From positions 50,595 to 114,594 of the forward strand of contig NZ_MBTG01000022.1 of assembly GCF_002027705.1 (NCBI RefSeq): a DNA stretch of 64,000 nt, given 5' to 3'. Both the position numbers and the translations under genes were made by a program. Below the pieces are notes generated by a model that saw nothing but the letters and a program-made list of their open reading frames with translations, did no database searches and was not told where the DNA came from. This document shows positions 17,535 through 24,025 of this stretch, piece by piece. Each line of letters starts with the position of its first letter. The first letter of the stretch is position 1. The DNA is from Paenibacillus ferrarius. Its GTDB lineage: Bacteria; Bacillota; Bacilli; Paenibacillales; NBRC-103111.

Positions 17535-18641
17535 CTATAGTTGTACAAGAACCTCTTCTCCTTCAAAACAAACTATGGTATTCGTATAACCATAGTTAAT
17601 ACGTAAAGTATCAGTTATTTCTTTATTGTATGCCGAAGCAAAAATTATAATCAAATCACTCTCATTAATTATGCTTTGCTGAACTTTTTCAATTTGCAAA
17701 TCAATGCCACTAATATAAAGACCTACTTTATCATCAGATGAATCTACAAGGTGTTTAATAGTATTTGTTTTATCTATCAGTTTTGAATACACTTCACTTT
17801 TTGCGCCAGCGCCCCAAATAGTAATGTTCTTATGGTTATATATTATTTGTTGCAACTTTTTTCTTTGATGTTCTTTTGCACTATTAAATCCAGTATGTTT
17901 TTTTGGTTTTCTTACATATATATCTAATTCTGTTGTATCCGTAACATTTTCTATTTCAATAATATCAAATTTTGATTTTTTTACCATTGTCGCCAAACTA
18001 AATGGTGTAAAATAATTCACGTGCTCACAAATAACTTGATGATATAGAGATTTTTCTACAATGCTCTGCCCATTTGGTACATTAATTAGTCCTACCCCAC
18101 CTGGTTCCAATATCTCATAAGCATAATCCAAAATGCTATAAAAATCACAAAGATGTTCAAAAACTTGAGAGCTCATAAAAGCTGAATAGTCTTTTCCAAT
18201 ATTAAGAGATTTATCAAAATAGGCATTAATCACATTCAGACCATCCCTTTTTGCCATGTCTGAATGTAATTTAGACGGATCAACACCTAAACAACTTTTA
18301 AAATATTTTTCAGCTGCTTTAAGCGCTTTTCCCGTTCCGCACCCTATATCCATAATCCTCTCATTGCTTGAAGAATATTTTTTAATTTTAGCTATTTTAT
18401 TATCTGTTAAATTTAATGAACCATAGTACTGTGATGCACCCCCAAAACCAGTATACTTATTATAATAATCATCCGGTAATATATATTCCGTTTGAAGATG
18501 TGTACATACTGGGCATTGATAACATTCAATATTTTTAGTAATTGTTTTAAAAGCTATTGTATTTAAGAAATTGTGTTCGTACCTGCAGTCATCTACAATT
18601 TCAAAAAGAACAAGCTCTTCTCCACATACTCGGCATCCCAT
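17535..18641 (-). CDS. SAM-dependent methyltransferase with C-terminal Rossmann-like domain, probably sugar-related
   Basis: 368 residues in three parts. An N-terminal zinc-finger-like section has CRVC near residue 3 and CYQCPVC near residue 41. A class I methyltransferase core has motif I MDIGCGTG near residues 96-103, an acidic VDPS and the post-I segment. A C-terminal NAD-like domain starts at IWGAGAKSEV. This order recalls C-methyltransferases of deoxysugar pathways (the NovU/TylC3 type), which also carry the Zn-binding N-terminus; the exact substrate cannot be told. It is strongly AT-rich compared with its surroundings and is oriented against the sugar operon, signs of separate acquisition. 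GGAGGG lies eight bases before the ATG. Confidence 0.75.
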   Translation of the reverse strand: MGCRVCGEELVLFEIVDDCRYEHNFLNTIAFKTITKNIECYQCPVCTHLQTEYILPDDYYNKYTGFGGASQYYGSLNLTDNKIAKIKKYSSSNERIMDIGCGTGKALKAAEKYFKSCLGVDPSKLHSDMAKRDGLNVINAYFDKSLNIGKDYSAFMSSQVFEHLCDFYSILDYAYEILEPGGVGLINVPNGQSIVEKSLYHQVICEHVNYFTPFSLATMVKKSKFDIIEIENVTDTTELDIYVRKPKKHTGFNSAKEHQRKKLQQIIYNHKNITIWGAGAKSEVYSKLIDKTNTIKHLVDSSDDKVGLYISGIDLQIEKVQQSIINESDLIIIFASAYNKEITDTLRINYGYTNTIVCFEGEEVLVQL

Positions 18642-18656
18642 TGTTTAATCCCTCCA

Positions 18657-18665
18657 ATTATATCA
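18657..18665 (-). promoter_or_regulatory. Extended -10 promoter of the methyltransferase gene
   Basis: TGATATAAT on the minus strand (TATAAT at 18657-18662) lies just upstream of the Shine-Dalgarno site. No good -35 is seen. Confidence 0.45.
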
Positions 18666-18708
18666 GTACTCACCTTTTGCATATATTTTCATATTCTAAG
18701 CAGTGTGC

Positions 18709-18909
18709 TTAAGAAAAGGGTAATCCCATTGTATCTTCCACTTGGGAAAAATTCAATGCAAGACGATTCTCCAACGCTCTTACGGTGAACCGTATCATAA
18801 ATAACGCAAAATTTTTAGTAGCAAATAGGGAAGAACTTACGGAAATCCCCTTGCTTTTCAGCACGTCCTTGATGTTTCGGATGAGCCTAATCTGGCTGTA
18901 CTGGGAGTA
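18709..18909 (-). pseudogene. Remnant open frame of 66 sense codons, unknown
   Basis: A frame without stop runs from 18909 to a TAA at 18709. It encodes QIRLIRNIKDVLKSKGI..., then ...FTVRALENRLALNFSQVED and ends MGLPFS. There is no suitable start codon or ribosome-binding site, so if it was ever coding it is the tail of a truncated gene, perhaps cut by events around the nearby IS66 insertion. Not recognised. Confidence 0.3.
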
Positions 18910-18960
18910 TTAAGGCATAGTCAATCCAATTAGCAAAATGATATCATTATCATAATTTTT

Positions 18961-18974
18961 GTTACTACTTAGGT
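18961..18974 (+). repeat. Left terminal inverted repeat of the IS66 element
   Basis: GTTACTACTTAGGT, the exact reverse complement of 20261-20274, with the 8-bp target duplication TAATTTTT immediately outside. Confidence 0.85.
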
Positions 18975-19073
18975 CTCCCTAATCCGATAGAAACTTTTTT
19001 TATCGCTTTACGGGAAAACTCGGTCCTCATGTAGAAGTATTACATAAAGATTTTCTGTGAGGGAGCGAGACCG

Positions 19074-19394
19074 ATGAAGTTAACAGCGCAACAGGTAAAC
19101 AACATTTGCAAAGGTGATGAAGAAATTGCGGGTTACTTCCATGCGTTACTCGCGATTGTAGATCAACAAGCCAAACGGATAGAAGTATTGGAGAAGCGCG
19201 TTCACGAATTAGAACCGCAACTCAGTCAGAATAGCAACAACAGCAGCAAGCCTCCTTCTAGCGATGGATTGCGCAAACCGACGAATCTTCGTACCCCTGG
19301 CGGTAAAAAAGGAGCCCCGAAAGGTCACGCAGGGACGACGCTTCACTTTGTGGACGAGCCCAATGAAATCGTTGTTCATGAGCTCTTGACTTGC
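19074..19394 (+). pseudogene. IS66 transposase, N-terminal fragment
   Basis: About 107 codons starting MKLTAQQVNNICKGDEEIAG, with a leucine-zipper-like segment (residues 30-52) and the Asn/Ser/Pro-rich block NSNNSSKPPSSDG typical of IS66 transposase (TnpC) N-termini. It ends at VHELLTC where the zinc-finger domain should begin. From there the frame runs 38 codons into foreign sequence. GGGAGCGAGACCG precedes the ATG. Confidence 0.85.
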
Positions 19395-19477
19395 TTGTAT
19401 TTCGTCAAGCTAATTTCCAAAAAAAAATCGTGCATTTTTCCCCATCGTTATCATGGGTATTTTTTTCATATGGATCT

Positions 19478-19633
19478 TCAAAAACTAGGCTCGGTCAGCT
19501 TCCGGTAAAGCCCCAAATTCCCCCGTTCGAGCGCATCGCGTTCTTCCTTGAGTCGCTGGATTTCCTTCCGTAGACTATCAATGGTCGCATCCATCTCAGC
19601 GATGCCGTTTCGCTCATCTTCAATCCTCATCAT
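19478..19633 (-). CDS. 51-residue coiled-coil protein downstream of istB
   Basis: ATG at 19633 preceded by AAAAGGAGG with eight bases of spacing; stop TGA at 19478. The product MMRIEDERNGIAEMDATIDS...LERGNLGLYRKLTEPSF is rich in charged residues with a heptad-like hydrophobic spacing, i.e. a short coiled coil. It lies 30 bases after the istB stop on the same strand, so it was probably the third gene of the parent IS21-like element. Function unknown. Confidence 0.55.
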   Translation of the reverse strand: MMRIEDERNGIAEMDATIDSLRKEIQRLKEERDALERGNLGLYRKLTEPSF

Positions 19634-19663
19634 GTTAATCTCCTCCTTTTACATGCGCTCCTG

Positions 19664-20010
19664 TTAACGCTGTTTCATAAGTGCATTCTTCATCCGGTAA
19701 CTTTCACCCTCAAATACGAGCAGGTGCCCATGATGAGCCAAACGGTCAATCATCGCAGCTGCCATCTGGTCATCCGTGAAGACAGTACCCCATTTAGAAA
19801 ACTCCAAATTTGTCGTAATCACTAGGCTTCGGCTCTCGTAACTGTCAGCAATGACGCGGAAGAGGAGTTGCGATCCTTCTTTACCCACAGGAATATATCC
19901 CCATTCATCCAAAATAAGTAGCTACGTACGCTGAATTTCGTTTAGTAATCTCTCTAGCGTTCCTCCGAAGGTCGAAAAATAAAGAGCAAAGCCACCAACC
20001 TTGGAGAGCG
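19664..20010 (-). pseudogene. IS21-family istB (ATP-binding helper of transposition), C-terminal fragment with internal stop
   Basis: The last 82 codons read DEWGYIPVGKEGSQLLFRVI...ITTNLEFSKWG... to MKNALMKQR, which is the Walker B to C-terminus of IstB AAA+ proteins. In the same frame upstream, KVGGFALYFSTFGGTLERLL and NEIQRT are readable but are cut off by a TAG just before LLILDEW. The 5' half of the gene is missing, where sequence switches to IS66 on the opposite strand. Confidence 0.8.
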
Positions 20011-20257
20011 ATTCCTAATTCATAAAGAGTCGATTATCCGGTTTCTTTGGGATGACCACATCCCGTTTGACAACAATCAGGCAGAGCGTGATTTGCGTAT
20101 GGTTAAAGTTAAGCAGAAGGTTTCCGGCTCGTTCCGCACAGGGTCAGGCGCAAGAAACTTTGCAAGAATGCGGAGTGTGATTTCGACGCTCCTCAAACAG
20201 CAACTTCCCGTGCTCTCCTCGCTAACCAACGCTCTTCGTAACCAATTCAGTTTTTAG
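20011..20257 (+). pseudogene. IS66 transposase, C-terminal fragment
   Basis: Frame reads SIIRFLWDDHIPFDNNQAER, then DLRMVKVKQKVSGSFRTGSG and ends ...LTNALRNQFSF followed by TAG at 20255-20257. It contains the DDE-proximal FDNNxAERD motif with the last catalytic glutamate and the C-terminal segment of IS66 transposases. It is the other half of the gene begun at 19074. Confidence 0.85.
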
Positions 20258-20260
20258 ACA

Positions 20261-20274
20261 ACCTAAGTAGTAAC
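20261..20274 (-). repeat. Right terminal inverted repeat of the IS66 element
   Basis: ACCTAAGTAGTAAC, the exact complement of the left end; TAATTTTT follows immediately. Confidence 0.85.
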
Positions 20275-20290
20275 TAATTTTTACATTAGA

Positions 20291-20440
20291 CAGGAATTTC
20301 TTTAGTGACATAGTATAGTTCGTAATCAATACTGCCGATAATAACTGTATTGGTATGTGATGAAGTAATAAAAAGACAAGTACCAGATATATGGAGATGT
20401 TCCTAAACTATACTATCTTCTCATCTAAGATGGTTGGGTG
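20291..20440 (+). repeat. Leader repeat, copy 1
   Basis: About 150 bases, from CAGGAATTT to AAGATGGTTGGG, repeated with scattered differences at 20731-20874. The longest identical block is GCCGATAATAACTGTATTGG. Copy 1 is not followed by a gene: about 290 bases of sequence in which I see no coding region separate it from copy 2. The IS66 element inserted 16 bases to its left. Confidence 0.8.
20314..20341 (+). promoter_or_regulatory. Sigma-D (sigma-28) type promoter in leader repeat copy 1
   Basis: TATAGTTC (20314-20321), 12 bases, GCCGATAA (20334-20341). The -10 equals the consensus and the -35 matches TAAAGTTT at six of eight positions. The spacing is identical to that of the flgM promoter in this window. 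Confidence 0.55.
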
Positions 20441-20730
20441 AGCCTGATAGATCGACAACCTGTTAGTCCTACAATATTTCTGAAGGGACTCAAGTTGAAC
20501 TTCCAAGCTATAACTAAACTTGTTATCTTTGTAGTATCAAAGTTACAATTTCCGCTTGAAAGCAGATTTCTCCCCCCTCTTCTCTCCAAGACTCGAATTA
20601 AAGCGTCGGAGAAGCAACGGTCCCGATGCGGATCGCGTCGCGACCGACTCAGGGCCAACTCCTTGCTGTACTTGTAATCCCAGAGAGGACTGACAGCTAA
20701 ACTTCACCAATTGCTAATTTTTTCTAATAA

Positions 20731-20874
20731 CAGGAATTTATTTGCAGTGAAGTTTGTAATCAATAGTGCCGATAATAACTGTATTGGTATATAGATGAAG
20801 TAATAAAAAGACGAGTACCAGTTATATGGAGATGTTACTAGACTATAATATCTCCTCATCTAAGATGGTTGGGC
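20731..20874 (+). repeat. Leader repeat, copy 2
   Basis: Second copy of the leader, ending 12 bases before the ATG of the first island gene. It includes the promoter described at 20748-20775 and a short CATCT-A-AGATG dyad near its end. Confidence 0.8.
20748..20775 (+). promoter_or_regulatory. Sigma-D (sigma-28) type promoter of the sugar operon
   Basis: TGAAGTTT (20748-20755), 12 bases, GCCGATAA (20768-20775): 15 of 16 positions equal to the flgM promoter at 48716-48743, with the same spacer length. Transcription would start about 100 bases before the first ATG at 20887. Confidence 0.7.
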
Positions 20875-20886
20875 GGAGCTAAAATA

Positions 20887-22998
20887 ATGAATTCAGAAAA
20901 TGCCGTGGCAAAAATGAAAAGATTTATTGAGGTTGGAAATCTAGAGGGCGCTTTTGAAATTATGAGATCTCTTGATGAATTTTCTGATCCTGAGTTTATT
21001 GATGCCAAAGCTATACTTCTCTTAGCAATGCGGCAACCAGAAGATGCGGAAGATACAGTGATAGATGGCCTATCACTGTATCCGGAATGTGCTGATCTAT
21101 ACTATAATTTGGGTAATATCTATTTCGTACGTGAGCTTTTTGTCGAAAGTGCACTTTGCTTTGCAGCTTATTGTCGTTATGCGGCAGATTCCTCAGAAGA
21201 CACTAAAGATGTAATAGAAGATATTGAGAATAAGATGAAGCAGATTTCGAAGCTATATGTTGTGTTCAACAGTTTTAGATCCGCCGCCGGGCAAGATTTT
21301 ATTTTTATAACAGAGAAACCGTTTGGGGAAGACACAGCTTTTATGTTGTTGACTTTTATATTGCGCCAGTTGGGCAACCAAATTTTTTATCTTGCTGAGC
21401 CTGTTGAAGTCACTGTTCAAGCTTCTCCTGATTTGGGTGAGATCCTTACAGTCATCTTCGAGAATATGGAGGACAAAGGCGGCATTCATCTCATTCGACC
21501 AGTGATGCTTCAATCCGAAACTAATAAGTTTGACACCATACCTTATATTATTCAGAAAATTACAGATGAATTTAGTCCTCATCGGCATTGTGATGTCATT
21601 TGTCGTTCGATAGCGCTGGATAGGATTGAGGATGCGGACACCCTTGACGGCATAGGTAATCGTTTTGAAATCGTTTTTGCCCCGACTAATGAAGACGTAC
21701 TATCGCATGGCTTGTTCGGCGATTTCTACCGTACTCTTAATAAGCTCTACAATATTAACATTTCTAAGGATTGGACAAACCCTTCTTTACTAATCAGCAT
21801 TGTGATTCCGACACGGAACAATCCGGAAACATTGGAACATACGCTGAAAACATGCCTTTATGATCAAGGTGATGATTTTGAAGTTGTTATTAGCGATAAC
21901 AGCTCACCAGATAACGACGACACTTTGCGGCTTGTTCAGAAAGTGAACGATCCGCGCATTAAATACTATCGTCCCGAACGGGAACTGCTGCTTAAAGAAA
22001 GTTTTGAATTTGCATATTGCAAAGCGGAGGGGGAATTTGTTTTCTCAATCGGATCCGATGACGCTGTGTTATACCATGGATTGGAAACGCTGCGGAACAA
22101 ACTGAACGATTTCCCGGATGAAGATGTGATTTTCTGGGACCGGCTGTTATATTGTTGGCCTGGGGGGAATAAGAGTCAGGAGGATCAACTTGTTATTCCA
22201 ACTTGTTCTTATCAAGCGGAGAATGTCCAAACTGGCTATATTGATTGCAATGATTCTCTTCAATCCATAATGAATTTGACCGTCCCAATGTACGCGCTTC
22301 CTATGTTTTACATTAATTCCGGATTTCGACGAAATTACATACACAAAATAATAGAGAAAACTGGGAAGTTTCTTGATGGTGATTCACAGGATATTTATAT
22401 GGGCTTGATAAACTATGCGCTAAACGATCGTTTGCTTTATATCATGCACCCAATAACAATCGCAGGGATGTCCTCTCATAGTGCTGGTATTCAAACCACA
22501 AAAATGCTTCAGTCCAGCGATGCAGTAATGGAGTATAAGAAAAAAAACAAGCAATTTTACACCAACTATCAGAGAGTTTATAATACCAAAGTATTTCCTC
22601 TTCGAGGGTTTTCTGATAAATGGCTGTTGTTTAACCAGTATGCAAAAATATGCCAAAAACGAATAAATCCCAAGTTTAATCTATATGGTTTGAACTGGAT
22701 TTTGGCGTATTCCTCATGTGTTGAATCTCTTTCGGCAACAGATCCTAGTTTTCAAGAGAGAGTACATGAGTATGAAGTTTCTTCAACAGCTCTTGGAGAT
22801 AAGGCGTTCACGCAATGGTTCAAAGAAACGTACTCGGAAAACCCCAACTTTAAAGGGGTGACTTATCTTAACCCTACTGAAAAGCAATACAAGCGAGGAA
22901 TCCAAAAGGATGGTTCGTTGGTTTTGGATTCCTCCCTTTTTGGAGTAGAGAATGTATATGACGCCTGTGAATTGTTTAACAAAATTTTTCGTATCTAA
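20887..22998 (+). CDS. TPR plus family 2 glycosyltransferase, first gene of the island operon
   Basis: 703 residues from the ATG at 20887, preceded by GGCGGAG; the longer reading from a TTG at 20869 has no ribosome-binding site. Residues about 1-110 look like TPR helices (DLYYNLGNIYFVRELFVESA). Residues about 110-300 are a domain I do not recognise. From about 300 a GT-A fold follows with SIVIPTRNNPETLEHTLKTC, a VVISDNSSPD block and SIGSDDAV in the DXD position. The domain order is opposite to the GT2-TPR paralogues, where the transferase is N-terminal. The gene follows the sigma-D-type promoter and precedes pseB by 22 bases. Transfer of one of the island sugars to flagellin is a guess from context. 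Confidence 0.75.
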   Translation: MNSENAVAKMKRFIEVGNLEGAFEIMRSLDEFSDPEFIDAKAILLLAMRQPEDAEDTVIDGLSLYPECADLYYNLGNIYFVRELFVESALCFAAYCRYAADSSEDTKDVIEDIENKMKQISKLYVVFNSFRSAAGQDFIFITEKPFGEDTAFMLLTFILRQLGNQIFYLAEPVEVTVQASPDLGEILTVIFENMEDKGGIHLIRPVMLQSETNKFDTIPYIIQKITDEFSPHRHCDVICRSIALDRIEDADTLDGIGNRFEIVFAPTNEDVLSHGLFGDFYRTLNKLYNINISKDWTNPSLLISIVIPTRNNPETLEHTLKTCLYDQGDDFEVVISDNSSPDNDDTLRLVQKVNDPRIKYYRPERELLLKESFEFAYCKAEGEFVFSIGSDDAVLYHGLETLRNKLNDFPDEDVIFWDRLLYCWPGGNKSQEDQLVIPTCSYQAENVQTGYIDCNDSLQSIMNLTVPMYALPMFYINSGFRRNYIHKIIEKTGKFLDGDSQDIYMGLINYALNDRLLYIMHPITIAGMSSHSAGIQTTKMLQSSDAVMEYKKKNKQFYTNYQRVYNTKVFPLRGFSDKWLLFNQYAKICQKRINPKFNLYGLNWILAYSSCVESLSATDPSFQERVHEYEVSSTALGDKAFTQWFKETYSENPNFKGVTYLNPTEKQYKRGIQKDGSLVLDSSLFGVENVYDACELFNKIFRI

Positions 22999-23020
22999 GC
23001 GATACAGTTAGGATGATACA

Positions 23021-24013
23021 ATGCTGAATGATAAAGTAGTACTGATAACTGGAGGAACTGGTTCGTTCGGTCAATATTTTACTGAATATCTATTGAATAA
23101 TTATAAGCCGAAAAAAATCATTATCTTCTCCCGAGATGAGTATAAACAATTTTTAATGAAGAGTAAGTTTAAAGAATATACAGATGTTCTAAGATTTTTT
23201 ATCGGTGATGTCCGCGATGCTGATCGTCTTATGCGAGCATTTGACGGTGTGGACTACGTGATTCATGCAGCTGCTATGAAACAAGTTCCTGTTTGTGAAT
23301 ACAACCCAATTGAAGCCATTAAAACAAATATTAATGGTGCAACGAATGTTATTGATGCGGCTTTGGACCGCAATGTAAAGAAGGTCGTGGCACTCTCGAC
23401 CGATAAAGCAGTTAACCCGATCAACTTGTATGGCGGTACAAAATTAGTTTCTGATAAGCTATTCATTTCCGCAAATGCCTACACAGGAGGGACAAAAAGT
23501 TCCTTTTCGGTTGTCCGTTATGGAAATGTTGCAGGCAGCCGTGGTTCGGTCATTCCATATTTCAAAGAACTTTTGTGTAACGGAGTTTCAAGTCTGCCTA
23601 TAACAGACTTCCAAATGACTCGGTTCTGGATCAGTTTAAACCAGGGTGTAGAGCTTGTACTGACCGCTTTGCAGAATTCCCGTGGTGGAGAAACCTATAT
23701 TTCTAAAATTCCTTCTTTCAAAATAACTGACTTGGCTAAAGCGATGGCTCCTTCTCATGAATTGCAACAGGTGGGGATTCGTGAAGGCGAGAAAATGCAC
23801 GAAGTTATGATCACCTCCGAAGATTCCGCTTATACCTATGAGTATGACGATTACTTCGTTATATATCCAAACATGGATTGGTGGGTCTATGACGAGAAAA
23901 ATTATATTCCTGGTGGAAGAAAGGTCTCCCCAGGATTCGAATACAATTCCGGTACAAATACCGAATGGCTTACTGTAGAACAATTAACCGATCTGGTCGC
24001 TGGGATGGAATAA
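23021..24013 (+). CDS. pseB: UDP-N-acetylglucosamine 4,6-dehydratase (inverting), PseB-type
   Basis: First step of pseudaminic acid synthesis: UDP-GlcNAc to the 4-keto-6-deoxy-L-altrose derivative. The 330-residue SDR enzyme has NAD loop GGTGSFG (11-17), the catalytic STDK (126-129, replacing the usual serine region in the FlaA1 group) and YGGTK (137-141). AAMKQVP near 84-90 is characteristic of PseB/FlaA1. There are no membrane helices, separating it from the long PglF/WbpM type. RBS AGGATG lies before the ATG. Other pse genes lie 6-11 kb downstream in the same operon. Confidence 0.88.
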   Translation: MLNDKVVLITGGTGSFGQYFTEYLLNNYKPKKIIIFSRDEYKQFLMKSKFKEYTDVLRFFIGDVRDADRLMRAFDGVDYVIHAAAMKQVPVCEYNPIEAIKTNINGATNVIDAALDRNVKKVVALSTDKAVNPINLYGGTKLVSDKLFISANAYTGGTKSSFSVVRYGNVAGSRGSVIPYFKELLCNGVSSLPITDFQMTRFWISLNQGVELVLTALQNSRGGETYISKIPSFKITDLAKAMAPSHELQQVGIREGEKMHEVMITSEDSAYTYEYDDYFVIYPNMDWWVYDEKNYIPGGRKVSPGFEYNSGTNTEWLTVEQLTDLVAGME

Positions 24014-24025
24014 GGAGGATTTTTC

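Larger units (their letters stand above)
18961..20274 (+). mobile_element. IS66-family element, internally replaced by an IS21 istB fragment (non-functional)
   Basis: Perfect 14-bp terminal inverted repeats (GTTACTACTTAGGT at 18961-18974 and its complement at 20261-20274) are flanked by an exact 8-bp direct repeat TAATTTTT (18953-18960 and 20275-20282). Eight bases is the target duplication length of IS66 elements. The element is about 1.3 kb, half the usual IS66 length. It retains the first 107 codons and the last 80 or so codons of the transposase, while the middle is an inverted segment of an IS21-family element (istB tail plus a small downstream frame). It cannot make its own transposase. 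Confidence 0.85.

Noticed and set aside
20438..20677. Frames on both strands between the two leader repeats
   Set aside because: They have no ribosome-binding site and a composition rich in Arg/Ser typical of chance frames; the stretch is better seen as leftover DNA between duplicated leaders.
20863..20880. JUMPstart/ops element (GGCGGTAG) before the sugar operon
   Set aside because: Only GGCGG is present, coinciding with the ribosome-binding site; the element is known from enterobacteria and the match is too short.
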